A stretch of 30,702 nucleotides of DNA from Bacillota bacterium. Its GTDB lineage: Bacteria; Bacillota; Clostridia; Christensenellales; Borkfalkiaceae. The notes below the pieces were generated by a model. It did no database searches. It was given only the letters and a program-made list of their open reading frames with translations, and had not been told where the DNA came from. The stretch lies in the NCBI GenBank assembly GCA_021768985.1, contig JAETTR010000002.1, positions 1 through 30,702 of the forward strand, in the 5' to 3' direction. Below are positions 6,637 to 15,409 of the stretch, piece after piece. The first letter of the stretch is position 1, and each line of letters starts with the position of its first letter. Made by a program: the position numbers and the translations under genes.

Positions 6637-7056
6637 CTATCGGCTCTTGTCGCTCCGCTTGATTTTGGATATTTGAGAAATCTCGTCGGTAATCTTCCCG
6701 ACCCATTCCTTGAGGACATTCGCCGGGAGCTTTTCGCGGTTTACGCTCATAAAAGCAAGGTCGAGTACGTCCAGCATGGAATTATAGTAGCCTTGCGCGT
6801 CCTCGTAGAGCTCCCGCCGCCGCTGGATTGTCCGGCGGCGTATCTCCTCCGGCGCTTTCTCGTCGATGTAAACGAGGTTAGCCGTTTTCACGAGCCTATA
6901 CGCCCTTTGCGCCGCATTGTAGAGCGGCAAGGAAAAATAGAACGTGTGCGATTTCGGGAGTATCTTTACCCTGTCGTATGTAAAAACGTAAATCTCCCGC
7001 GCAAGGTCGAGATAATCGGCGGGGCTCTCGCCCCGCCGCGATTTTGGTACGCTCAT
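6637..7056 (-). CDS. avd: DGR accessory variability protein Avd
   Basis: A 139-residue basic, almost wholly helical protein, close to the size of Avd proteins and fitting a four-helix bundle. Segments such as YNAAQRAYRLVKTANLVY and RRRTIQRRRELYEDAQGYY give the positive surface that binds RT and template RNA. Its place between VR1 and TR is the textbook DGR order. Avd is required for cDNA synthesis with the RT. AGGGGG precedes the ATG. The 3' end of the gene forms an inverted repeat (6623-6629 with 6651-6657) that may belong to the 5' part of the template RNA. Confidence 0.9.
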   Translation of the reverse strand: MSVPKSRRGESPADYLDLAREIYVFTYDRVKILPKSHTFYFSLPLYNAAQRAYRLVKTANLVYIDEKAPEEIRRRTIQRRRELYEDAQGYYNSMLDVLDLAFMSVNREKLPANVLKEWVGKITDEISQISKIKRSDKSR

Positions 7057-7083
7057 TTACTGCCCCCTCTCGGCTCTCCGTGG

Positions 7084-7108
7084 AATTGCGCCCATTGAGG
7101 GCGCAATT
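7084..7108 (-). promoter_or_regulatory. DGR target-recognition hairpin downstream of VR1
   Basis: A perfect 10-bp stem (7084-7093 with 7099-7108) around a 5-base loop, ATTGA on the plus strand and TCAAT on the coding strand. It lies 13 bases after the target stop and 22 bases after VR1. No T run follows on the minus strand, so it is not a terminator. It matches the hairpin or cruciform required for VR recognition in BPP-1. Confidence 0.88.
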
Positions 7109-7121
7109 TCCGAGGCCCGAA

Positions 7122-8354
7122 TTATACGCAAAAGCCCGGCGCAAACGCGAGCGAAATGTAAGCGCTCGCACTGCCGACCGCGCCGCCAGCGCCCACATAC
7201 ACAAAGTCAGTGGAGTAGCTCCGACACGGGGAGCGGAGCCACCAAAAAACGGCGGTCGTCGTCGCGTCGTGCCGATACTTTATCTTGCTGTTTCCTGCCT
7301 TGTAATAATCATATTGCGCTTGCTTGTTGGCCTCGTATGTGTTCGCGTAGGTGATAGTCCCGAAAACCTCATACTCCGCAAGCGGGAAAAATTTCTCCGT
7401 CGTGGCGGTTACGTTGGCTTGTGCGGTCGAGGCGCTCCCCGTATTGTCTGTGTACTTCGTAACGGTCTTGAGGTTAGAGCGGAGGTCGGACGGGACGACG
7501 TTCTCGAACGCCGGGCAAATTGTTTTTTTCATGTACGAGCCATCCCAGCCGCCCGCGTTGGTGTTTGTTGTGTTCATGCGGAAAGCCGCCGAGGAGCCCG
7601 TCGAGCTATAGGAGCTATCGCAAAGAGCTACGTCCGTCCCGCCGGATACGGCGGTCTTTGCAAGCTGGAAGTGGATACGGTTAGAGCCCTCATAGCTCGC
7701 ATTATGATTAAACCCGAGGATAAAGGCGTATGTCGTGAAATTGGAGAGGGATAGCGAGCCGACCGTCCCGTTAAGGGTGACGGCCTTTCGGTCTCCCACG
7801 CTCCAATAGTTGGCCCCCTGCCCCTTATCGGATACGCTCCGAATTGTGGCCCACGAGTTACTATTGAGGGTGGAGCTTACGAAAGATAGCGTCAGCGAGT
7901 ACGAGGTCGTGCTCGATACGACATTGACCGTCCCGCTTGTGCTCTGTCCGTTCTGCGTGGCCTCGACCGTGTACGTCCCGGTCTCCGTCACGGTAAAGGC
8001 TACCGTCCCCGTGCTTGTCTTGGTCTGCAAAGTCGTACCGCCCTTTTTGAGCGTGACGGTCGCGCCCGAGGGCGCGGTTACGTTGATAGTCGCCGAGTAG
8101 AACGTCAGAGAGACGGCGTAGCTATCGACGACGCTAATTGTTTTCGTGTCGGAGGTCTGCCCGGAGTGTGTCGCCTTGACTGTCCATGTTCCCGCCTCCG
8201 GGAGCTTGAGGGTACACGAGCCGGAGGAGGAGGCCGTCCCCGTGACTGTCCGGCTCCCCTTTGTCGCTGTGACCGCCGAGCCCGCCTTGACCGATACGAC
8301 GAGGGAGAGGCTTGTCCCCGCCGCTCCCCCGGTCGCGTTTGTTCTGCCTATCAT
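7122..8354 (-). CDS. DGR target protein 1, tail-tip receptor-binding candidate
   Basis: A 410-residue protein. Two Ig-like repeats rich in Thr, Ser and Val occupy about 12-75 and 82-155, each ending with a GTYTVEATQNGQS-like strand. Residues about 165-410 form a C-type-lectin-like domain of the DUF6273 type, ending WWLRSP ... LAFAPGFCV. VR1 covers about the last 40 residues, so the variable positions cluster on the binding face. It follows the fibre gene by 3 bases at the end of the tail operon and is probably the adhesin displayed at the tail tip. The domain shares RMN, TNAGGW and a DLRS segment with target protein 2. There is no signal peptide, as expected for a virion protein. Confidence 0.93.
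   Translation of the reverse strand: MIGRTNATGGAAGTSLSLVVSVKAGSAVTATKGSRTVTGTASSSGSCTLKLPEAGTWTVKATHSGQTSDTKTISVVDSYAVSLTFYSATINVTAPSGATVTLKKGGTTLQTKTSTGTVAFTVTETGTYTVEATQNGQSTSGTVNVVSSTTSYSLTLSFVSSTLNSNSWATIRSVSDKGQGANYWSVGDRKAVTLNGTVGSLSLSNFTTYAFILGFNHNASYEGSNRIHFQLAKTAVSGGTDVALCDSSYSSTGSSAAFRMNTTNTNAGGWDGSYMKKTICPAFENVVPSDLRSNLKTVTKYTDNTGSASTAQANVTATTEKFFPLAEYEVFGTITYANTYEANKQAQYDYYKAGNSKIKYRHDATTTAVFWWLRSPCRSYSTDFVYVGAGGAVGSASAYISLAFAPGFCV
7131..7252 (-). repeat. DGR variable repeat 1 (VR1)
   Basis: Aligns with TR over 122 bases without gaps. There are 17 substitutions, all at coding-strand adenines of TR, and the other bases are identical. It encodes the last, ligand-facing part of the tail-operon target protein (WWLRSPCRSYSTDF onward). 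Confidence 0.97.
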
Positions 8355-8357
8355 GCC

Positions 8358-9212
8358 TTACACCGCCTTTTCACATTTGATAACCGGGAGCGTGATAGTA
8401 CCCCCCGGCTTTTCCGCCGCGTAGATTGTTACCGTCCCAGCCCCGGAGAGGGCGACCGGGGCGAAATTGCCGCCCGTAGCCTCCGCCACTCCGAAAGTGA
8501 CCTCCGGGACGTGCTCCGCCGTTACCCCGGCGCACGATATAACGGCGGCGAACGGATACCCCGCATAGGTGGAGCTATTCGCCCACGCCGAGGCCGCGAC
8601 CGTGACGTTTTGGAAAATCTTTACCTCCGCGTACCCGGTGTGAGAATGGGAGGCGGCGGCGAAATCCGCCGCTTTCTTGCCGCTGTCCTTTACGGCCCCG
8701 GTCGTACCGTCGAACGCGGCGAGGTTTCCCGAGACCGGGGAGGCGGGCTTTTCGATATACCCGTCATGCGTGTGGGAGGCGGCGGCGAAATCGTCCGGCT
8801 TTTTCCCGCTGTCCTTTTGCGCCCCGGTCGCGCCGTCGAACGCGACAAAATTCCCCGAGACCGGGGAGGGGACTATATCCGGCTTGCCCTCGTCCAGCGC
8901 CCGGATATTTTCTTGTAATGCCGTTTGGTCTGCCGCCGTGAAGTAGCGCCCGACAATATCGCCTTTTGTCCATGAGCGCGGGCTCGTGCCGTTATACCCC
9001 CTCTCGATGGTGAGGACGTTTCCGTCCTTTGCCGTCATGAGGACGGTCTCCGCCGTGGTGGTATCTGCGCCTATCGTCAAGAGGTTAGGCGCGTCCGGCA
9101 AGATAGAGCCGTCGAGGACGGTTACGCTCGTGTCGGAAGTCGTGAGAGCTCCGGCGAGCGTGGTCTCCGGCGTGTTCGCCTGTGCCGGGTACATTGTTTT
9201 TAACTCTGCCAT
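8358..9212 (-). CDS. Tail fibre/collar protein with repeats
   Basis: A 284-residue protein. The N-terminal 100 residues are beta-rich and resemble baseplate-upper-type fibre starts. Two repeats of about 36 residues follow, each beginning SPVSGN with AFDG, TGA and KDSGKK and ending AAASH(T/S)H(D/T)GY; the HxH pairs may bind metal. A beta-rich C-terminus follows. It lies just before the DGR target and probably links that protein to the baseplate. GGGGG lies about 9 bases upstream of the ATG. Confidence 0.82.
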   Translation of the reverse strand: MAELKTMYPAQANTPETTLAGALTTSDTSVTVLDGSILPDAPNLLTIGADTTTAETVLMTAKDGNVLTIERGYNGTSPRSWTKGDIVGRYFTAADQTALQENIRALDEGKPDIVPSPVSGNFVAFDGATGAQKDSGKKPDDFAAASHTHDGYIEKPASPVSGNLAAFDGTTGAVKDSGKKAADFAAASHSHTGYAEVKIFQNVTVAASAWANSSTYAGYPFAAVISCAGVTAEHVPEVTFGVAEATGGNFAPVALSGAGTVTIYAAEKPGGTITLPVIKCEKAV

Positions 9213-9224
9213 TGTGTAACCCCC

Positions 9225-11180
9225 TTAATAATCCCCGCCGCCGCGAGAATTGCAAAAAGTTTGAGAGAATACCGCGCCGACGATACGGCTCATAGTGTCC
9301 GGGAGTATCTCGACCGTGTGCCATGCGTTACGCTGGATTTTCCCGCTCCCGTCCTTTGAGAGATACGCTACAATGTCGATATTATCGTAGCTCGCCGGGG
9401 TCGGTATCGTCCTCCCGTCTACCTTGATAACCGCTCTCGAGGCCCGCGAGCCCTCGTAGATACCGAATTGTATCGCGTGGGTGTGGTCTTTTACGGTGTG
9501 GGTATGGTCTTTTATCGTGTGGGTGTGAGCGTCTACCCGGTGAGTGTGAGCGTCTACTCTGTGTGTGTGGGCGCTTACTGTGTGGGTATGCGCGTCTATC
9601 CTGTGAGCGTGGGCCGGGTGTGTGTGCTTGCCGGACGGGACAAAAGTACGATACCCCGTTATTTTCCCCGAGCCGTCGGTAAGCGCGAGCTTGTCGCCCC
9701 TTACGAGCGCGTGATTATGATTTGCTCCGCCCGGCCCGCCGTCGTCGTATGAGTCGTGTACGGTGTTAGAGCTTGCGAGGGCAACGGAGGAGCTCGTTTG
9801 CCCACCGCCGGAGCTCGTAGTCTGCCCGCCTCCCGCCGAGGTGGTAGAGCCGCCGCCGCTGGACGTGGTAGAGCCCCCGCCGCTCGAGGTCGTTTGTCCT
9901 CCACCGCCGGAGGTCGTTTGTCCGCCCCCGCCGCCGATAGCTTTCTCGAACGCCCGGAACGGCTCAAACTGGATATTGAGGAGCATTTTGTTTATACGGA
10001 CGACCGACTCGGAGATATAGAGCTTGAGGGTCGCCGGGTGGGACGTGTCCGCATTGTCGGCAAAATTGTAAATCTGCTGATTTGTGGAGCCTTGCGCGTA
10101 GGTCTCCCCAATAAGGGCGCGGCTCTGCAAGTCGGAGATACTCCCGGCTATATCCTGCGACTTGTTCGCGAGCGTGACTGTTACCGTTCCGGGGTCTCCC
10201 TGTGCGTCGTCCTTTGTCACGCTCACGATACGGGTACGGAGGTTAATCTTGTCCTCGTCGTCGATAACGCGGACGATTTCCCCCGGCCTAAACCGCGAGA
10301 AAGCGTCTTTCGTGAGACGGTGGAGGTCGATAGCCCCTATCTCATAGGAGACGTAGGGCTCGGCGCTCTCCCGTAATATCTGCTTTGCGTATGCCTTGAG
10401 ATTTTCCGCGACCTCATACCGGGTATCGACGAGGATAGTCGAACAAAGCCCGTATTTCTCGATACTCAAAGCGTCCTCGACATAGGGGAGCCCACCGTTT
10501 ACCCCGGCTATCGTGAGCTGATTAACCCCCTCGCCATAGCCGAGCGCGTATATCCGATTTGCGAGCCCGGTCGCGTCCAGCGTCTTTTTTATATTCGTCA
10601 TGTTTTTAGCGTACCGTATCTCGCTCTTGAGCTTTTCCGACGGCGCTATGAGCGAGAGCGTCCACGGGTAGCCCGTGGTATCCCACTCCCAAAGATAGTC
10701 ACTATCGAAACACTCCGGGACGGCAAAGAGGGCGGAGAGGAGGGTCGAGTTTTCCCAATTATATTCAAATTGACGGGTAAACCCGCACGAGCCCAAAACC
10801 CAATTTTTGACCGTCTGCCGGGAGAGGATATAGTTTAATACCGCCGCCGTCCGTATCCCCGTGCCGCCGCATTGGTGATACTGGAAAAGCACGTCGTTTA
10901 GGAGGGTCGCGAGGACGTGCTCGCAATTATAGAACCGCGTCGCGCCGTCGCCCCGCTCCAAATCCTCCCCGATGATACGAAAGAGGTCGATACGCTCGTC
11001 CCCGTCGAAAATCTCGACGTAGTTTAGAGGCTCGCAATACTGATTTTTCTTGTCGTCCGCTGGCATGGTAAAGGTAGCCGTCCATAGGGAGTTAGCCTCG
11101 AGGGTATAGCCGACGCTCATAGCGTTATCGAGATAGGCGAGCCGTTTCATATTGCGGTCGAATATTTGAGGAACCGCCAT
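9225..11180 (-). CDS. Tail endopeptidase-like (Tal) baseplate protein
   Basis: A 651-residue protein. The start at 11180 is chosen because its ATG overlaps the upstream stop as TAATG, with AGGTGG before it; a GTG at 11189 is possible. Residues 1 to about 400 match the phage minor structural/prophage-tail fold that caps the tail tube. A Gly-Gln-Thr-Ser low-complexity stretch follows (about 415-465), then eight HxH pairs in a seven-residue rhythm (about 515-570), then a small beta-rich end. HxH arrays in phage fibres bind metal along a trimer axis. No clear protease motif was found, so hub function is surer than catalysis. Confidence 0.85.
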   Translation of the reverse strand: MAVPQIFDRNMKRLAYLDNAMSVGYTLEANSLWTATFTMPADDKKNQYCEPLNYVEIFDGDERIDLFRIIGEDLERGDGATRFYNCEHVLATLLNDVLFQYHQCGGTGIRTAAVLNYILSRQTVKNWVLGSCGFTRQFEYNWENSTLLSALFAVPECFDSDYLWEWDTTGYPWTLSLIAPSEKLKSEIRYAKNMTNIKKTLDATGLANRIYALGYGEGVNQLTIAGVNGGLPYVEDALSIEKYGLCSTILVDTRYEVAENLKAYAKQILRESAEPYVSYEIGAIDLHRLTKDAFSRFRPGEIVRVIDDEDKINLRTRIVSVTKDDAQGDPGTVTVTLANKSQDIAGSISDLQSRALIGETYAQGSTNQQIYNFADNADTSHPATLKLYISESVVRINKMLLNIQFEPFRAFEKAIGGGGGQTTSGGGGQTTSSGGGSTTSSGGGSTTSAGGGQTTSSGGGQTSSSVALASSNTVHDSYDDGGPGGANHNHALVRGDKLALTDGSGKITGYRTFVPSGKHTHPAHAHRIDAHTHTVSAHTHRVDAHTHRVDAHTHTIKDHTHTVKDHTHAIQFGIYEGSRASRAVIKVDGRTIPTPASYDNIDIVAYLSKDGSGKIQRNAWHTVEILPDTMSRIVGAVFSQTFCNSRGGGDY

Positions 11181-11701
11181 TATAACCACCTATCTTTCCA
11201 GAGGATTTTCATATCCGCCGTTGTGCCGCCCTCGACGATAAGGTCGTTTACCCCGCTCATGAGCTTAAAGAAAACGCTCGCGTCGCTTACACGGTCTACG
11301 ATGTTCACGCCGTTAAGCGTTACCGTCATGTGCTCCGTGTCGATAATGAGCTCGTCCCCGGCGACCATATTCACGCCCGCGACCGTCAAAACCTCTTGCC
11401 CGTAGGTCGATACCCCCGTCCCGCTGGCGGTCGTGACGGCCTCGGCGACCGCCGCAAAAAACCGGGTACGGATATAATCGCCGACGGCCTCCGTTACCGC
11501 CTCCGCCGTGCCGGATGGGAGTAGCACCCGGACGACTTCGCCCGAGGAGCCCGTCCCGGCCTCCGCCTCGCCGGACAAGTAGCGGATAATGAGAACCGCG
11601 CCGCCGCTCCCGCTCTCGACGTTCGCCGTCGCCGTCCACTCGAACACAAAACGGGCCTTTCGGTTATACGGCGCACGGTTGTACGGTGTGCGGTTAAACA
11701 T
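11180..11701 (-). CDS. Tail component, distal-tail-associated protein
   Basis: A 173-residue protein starting MFNRTPYNRAPYNRK, a start I associate with clostridial phage tail proteins. The body is Ala, Val and Thr rich, and the end (about 115-173: DTEHMTVTLNGVNIVD and FFKLMSGVNDLIVEG) resembles the C-terminal beta domain of Dit-like proteins. It lies between a small tail protein and the Tal-like hub, so a place at the distal tail is likely. AGGGGGC precedes the ATG. Confidence 0.75.
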   Translation of the reverse strand: MFNRTPYNRAPYNRKARFVFEWTATANVESGSGGAVLIIRYLSGEAEAGTGSSGEVVRVLLPSGTAEAVTEAVGDYIRTRFFAAVAEAVTTASGTGVSTYGQEVLTVAGVNMVAGDELIIDTEHMTVTLNGVNIVDRVSDASVFFKLMSGVNDLIVEGGTTADMKILWKDRWL

Positions 11702-11713
11702 AGGCCCGCCCCC

Positions 11714-12094
11714 TTACGAGATATTGCAGACGATAGCGCCCGCGTTGACGGTGATAGCGTCGCCGTTGAGGACGTTCTTACCACGGGCGAACGAGCCGAA
11801 CCATAGGAGATTGCCGCCCGTCTGCGAGTCGAAAATCCCCCAATAGGAGACCGTCCCAATATCCGCCGTGATAACGCCGTAATCTACCGCGTCGGTATTC
11901 TTGACCTGTTGCTTTCCGGCGACGAGGCTCGGCGCGTCGAAAGAGATAACCTTTCGAGCGTAGCCCCCGCCGCTTGCCTCCGTGCCTGTGCCGCTGGCGG
12001 TTGGGTCGGTGAGGAAAAGGGCGAGGTAATACGTCCCGCTCCGCAACGAGGTATTGAGGATAGACGCGGCGTGTACGTTAGATAGAGCTGCCAT
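11714..12094 (-). CDS. Small tail/virion structural protein (Gp80-like)
   Basis: A 126-residue protein. TYYLALFLTDPTASGTGTE and GGGYARKVISF near residues 21-51 match a small phage structural family seen beside tail genes and compared to mycobacteriophage Gp80. The rest is beta-rich, with YWGIFDSQTGGNLLWFG. It probably decorates the tail or baseplate. GGAGG lies 10 bases upstream. Confidence 0.72.
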   Translation of the reverse strand: MAALSNVHAASILNTSLRSGTYYLALFLTDPTASGTGTEASGGGYARKVISFDAPSLVAGKQQVKNTDAVDYGVITADIGTVSYWGIFDSQTGGNLLWFGSFARGKNVLNGDAITVNAGAIVCNIS

Positions 12095-12114
12095 TTTTGA
12101 AAACCTCCGTTTCT

Positions 12115-12654
12115 TTAATCAACCTTTATCCGCGTTACGGTGAGGTCGGTAATACGGCCCCGCGCCGTGATATAGATAAGGCAATCCGTCTCTTGAGAGC
12201 CGTTTACGTTGACCTTTTCCGTATGCGGTAGTGATACAGAATTTACGACCTGTTGATTATAGTCGAGGGACTCGGCGAACGGCCCGCATAAGAAAGTAAC
12301 CGGGCATTTCCCCGTTACGGCGATTTGCTCGATACTGATACCCGCTATCACTTTCGCGGAGTAGGCTTTCTCCGGCTCGTCGTCGAACACGAGCAAGCCC
12401 TCGCCGGATAGCCACCCGGCGACCTCCCGCGCCCTCGAACGGACTCCGGGATATTTGTACCCCTCGCCGATGAAAGAGACCTCGCAAGAAATCTCCCGGT
12501 TTTGGTAGCCGTCCGCTATGTCATACGTCCCGCTCTTTCCGGGGATGGTGTACTGTGTGACCCGTTTCGCCGGGAGGAGCGTCCTATCGACGCTCCGAAA
12601 GACGACACCCATAGCCCCGCTATGGGTGTTATTGAACGTAAAGCCCAGCGCCAC
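12115..12654 (-). CDS. Distal tail protein (Dit)
   Basis: A 179-residue protein with a GTG start; AAGGAG lies upstream, and the start is 2 bases past the tape-measure stop. IPGKSGTYDIADGYQNREI (about 37-55) is typical of the siphovirus Dit family. The lectin-like C-terminus of long Dit proteins is missing, but the next gene but one supplies a Dit-like beta domain. It forms the ring joining the tail tube to the Tal hub. Confidence 0.83.
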   Translation of the reverse strand: MALGFTFNNTHSGAMGVVFRSVDRTLLPAKRVTQYTIPGKSGTYDIADGYQNREISCEVSFIGEGYKYPGVRSRAREVAGWLSGEGLLVFDDEPEKAYSAKVIAGISIEQIAVTGKCPVTFLCGPFAESLDYNQQVVNSVSLPHTEKVNVNGSQETDCLIYITARGRITDLTVTRIKVD

Positions 12655-12655
12655 G

Positions 12656-15409
12656 CTATACCACTCCTTTCCCGCGAGACTTCGCTTTCTGCATATTGTA
12701 GAGCTCCCTCGATATTTTCTTTACGTCTGCCTCCTCGCGGACGACGAGCTCGGCGATATGGAAATTATTCGTTACCGTCGTATCCCCGCCGCCGGAGACC
12801 GCCGCCCGGCTCCGCTCGTCTGTCAAAGACGGGACGGAGGCGGCTACTTGCTCTATCGTGGCTTTCGCGGAAAATCCCGTCTCTATCTCCCCGATGGAGT
12901 CGGCGAGAGAGGCGTTTACTTTCTTCATTCCGCCCTCTACCTCGTTGAGCATTTCCGCCGTCATATTGCCGTAGGCTTTGACCGCTTTCCCCTTGTTCTT
13001 ATCGAGGCCGACGACCGCGCCCTCGACATTCATTTCCGAGACCCATTCCATTTTTTTAGATGGAGAATGGATACCGAAAAAGTTTAGTACATTGTCCCAA
13101 ATGCTTTGTACCCAGCTTGAAACGTGATTCCAAAGCCACCCGGCTAAAGACTGAATACCGCTCCAAAGCCCGCGAACCAAGTTAGCGCCAATCTGTACGA
13201 ACTGGCTCACGCCTTGCCCGAGCGCGTTCACCATGCCCGTTATGATTTGAGGCATAGCCCGGACTATTTCCGAGATTATCGTCGGTAGGTTTGTAATGAG
13301 GGACGTTAAGAGCTTTACGCCCGTCTCGATGATTTTCGGGATATTGCTAACGAGCGTGTTTACCACCGACGAGATAATTTGCGGGAGGGCCTGTACTATC
13401 GTCAAAATAATTTGCGGGAGGTTGGTAATCAGCGCCGTTAAAAGCTGGACTCCCGCCTCGACGATTTCCGGCAAATGGTCGAGGAGCGTCGTTATCGTGG
13501 ACTCGATGATTTGCGGCAAAACCTCGCATATCGTCGTAATGATTTCCGGGAGCGCCTCCACGAGCGAGGTTAAGAGCGTGATACCCGTCTCGATTATCTG
13601 CGGGATAGCCTCGAGGAGAGACGTAACGAGGCTCTCTATAACCGCCGGGATAGCCTCAAGCAATACCGGGATAGCGTCTATCACGCCTTGCGCGAGCCCT
13701 GTTATGAGTTGGAGGGCCGCGTCTATGAGGAGCGGTATATTTTCTATGAGGGCTTGTACTAACTGCGTAATAGCCGCCACCGCCGCCGGGATAAGCTCCG
13801 GGAGCGCCTCTGCGATACCCGTAACGAGCCCCGACACGATTTGTATAGCGGCCTCCGCGAGTTGCGGGAGCGCCTCCACGAGCCCTTGTACGAGCGTGGT
13901 AATAACAGATACCGCGCCCTCTGTGAGTTGCGGCGCGGCGTTTGCTAACCCGCCCAGCACGTTTATAATGATTTGAGCGCCAAAGTCGAGGAGCTCCGGG
14001 AGCTTTTCGGCGGCTTTTCCGATTAACCCGTCGATAGCGTCGGCGAGCGCGTCCTCGGCCCCGTCCGCGCCCTCCATGAGCCCGATAAATGCGTCTACGA
14101 CCTCGGATATTGCCGGGGCGAACTCGGCGACGAGCTCGGCTTTTACGTCTGCCACTGTCCCGCCGAGGCGGGCGAGAGTATCGTCGAGCTCCGCTTGTGC
14201 CTTGTTCGCCGCTATGAGCGTCGCGTTATTTTCCTTGAAAATATCGGTCGCGTTCTGATAGGTCGCGGAGAGCGTGTCGGTAATGAGGGCCGTCCGCTCC
14301 GTCTCGTCTGCACACGCGGCGAGCTTTTCGTTAAACTCGTCCTCGGAGATACCGACCCAATTCAGCGCGTCGGCAAGTGCGCCCGTTACCTGTCCGACCT
14401 TTGCCGTCTCGTTAGACGCTTCTATTAGGCTGTTTATCGGGAGAGCGTCGCCAAACGTACCCGTAACTCCGGCGGCAATATCCGCCCATGTAGCAACGTC
14501 CTTTTCGGAGGTCGCAAGTTGCGCGAGTAGTTGCGCGGACTCCGTAGCGTTATCCGTATCCCCTAAGATGGAGTAAAGGGATTGATACGCCTCCTTTGCG
14601 GTATCTGTGGAGTATCCCGCCGCCTCAAACGCGGTATTTAGCCGCCCCTGTGCGGCCCGGTATTCCTCCGTAGACTCCTCTAAATCGAGGAGAAATTTTA
14701 CCCCGGCTACGGCGGCGGCTCCCACGGCGGCGAGTGCGGCTCCGGCGGCTTTTGCCCCAGCGACGAGCCCGCCCTTGAGCTTGTCCGAGAAAGAGTCGGT
14801 CTCCTCCGCCGCCTTTTTTACCTCCCTACCGTACTTGTCGATAGACTCCGCGCACCCGTCGGAGCTGTTTTCCGCCTCCTCGAGATAGCGGTTATTATCG
14901 TCTATCTCTCGCCCGAGGCGGTTTAGCTCCGCCTGTGCCGAGTTTACTTGCGTCTGCCACGAATTGACGGAGCGTGTCGCGGCCTCTTGATAAGCCTCGG
15001 CCTCTTCGAGCTCTTTGTTATAACCCTCAAGCTCCGCCGTTAGCCGTGCCTGTTCCTCGCTCGTGTCTCCTGTTTCGTCCCCGAGTGCCGCGAGAGCCTC
15101 CTCGCACCGCCTTATATTCTCCTGTGCGGTAGAGACTCTCTCTCCGTATGTAGATTGCGCCTTTTGAGCGTTCTCGAGGGCCTCTTTCAATTTTGAGACC
15201 TTGCCCTCTTGCGCCTCGTACATTTTGGAAAGAGTCTCGCCCTTTGCTTGTAGCGCGGCGAGGCTGTTCGCCTGTCCCGAAAACTCGCTCTCGACAAGTT
15301 TTAGCTCCGATTTGAGCGTCCCGAGCTCGGAGTTTATATTTTTGAGAGACGCTTTATAAGCGGCCTCGCCATCGACCGCTAATTTCGTCGATATGGTACG
15401 GGTCGCCAT
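12656..15409 (-). CDS. Tail tape measure protein
   Basis: A 917-residue protein. The first 180 residues are coiled coil. A short hydrophobic Ala/Gly segment lies at about 215-240. From about 445 to 745 there is a run of repeats of 18-20 residues with an ALPQIIE pattern and paired Leu/Ile, a common tape-measure design. The end is polar. With about 0.15 nm per residue, the family rule predicts a tail near 135-140 nm. The ATG overlaps the stop of the frameshifted chaperone product as TAATG. It measures and fills the tail tube. Confidence 0.95.
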   Translation of the reverse strand: MATRTISTKLAVDGEAAYKASLKNINSELGTLKSELKLVESEFSGQANSLAALQAKGETLSKMYEAQEGKVSKLKEALENAQKAQSTYGERVSTAQENIRRCEEALAALGDETGDTSEEQARLTAELEGYNKELEEAEAYQEAATRSVNSWQTQVNSAQAELNRLGREIDDNNRYLEEAENSSDGCAESIDKYGREVKKAAEETDSFSDKLKGGLVAGAKAAGAALAAVGAAAVAGVKFLLDLEESTEEYRAAQGRLNTAFEAAGYSTDTAKEAYQSLYSILGDTDNATESAQLLAQLATSEKDVATWADIAAGVTGTFGDALPINSLIEASNETAKVGQVTGALADALNWVGISEDEFNEKLAACADETERTALITDTLSATYQNATDIFKENNATLIAANKAQAELDDTLARLGGTVADVKAELVAEFAPAISEVVDAFIGLMEGADGAEDALADAIDGLIGKAAEKLPELLDFGAQIIINVLGGLANAAPQLTEGAVSVITTLVQGLVEALPQLAEAAIQIVSGLVTGIAEALPELIPAAVAAITQLVQALIENIPLLIDAALQLITGLAQGVIDAIPVLLEAIPAVIESLVTSLLEAIPQIIETGITLLTSLVEALPEIITTICEVLPQIIESTITTLLDHLPEIVEAGVQLLTALITNLPQIILTIVQALPQIISSVVNTLVSNIPKIIETGVKLLTSLITNLPTIISEIVRAMPQIITGMVNALGQGVSQFVQIGANLVRGLWSGIQSLAGWLWNHVSSWVQSIWDNVLNFFGIHSPSKKMEWVSEMNVEGAVVGLDKNKGKAVKAYGNMTAEMLNEVEGGMKKVNASLADSIGEIETGFSAKATIEQVAASVPSLTDERSRAAVSGGGDTTVTNNFHIAELVVREEADVKKISRELYNMQKAKSRGKGVV

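Noticed and set aside
7084..7108. Hairpin after DGR target 1, and its partner at 26881-26905, read as transcription terminators
   Set aside because: No T run follows on the transcribed minus strand, and both sit at the fixed DGR position after a VR with the same loop.
13250..14100. Repeats in the middle of the tape measure gene read as a repeat array or CRISPR-like element
   Set aside because: They are imperfect, coding and in frame, matching the normal helical repeats of tape measure proteins.
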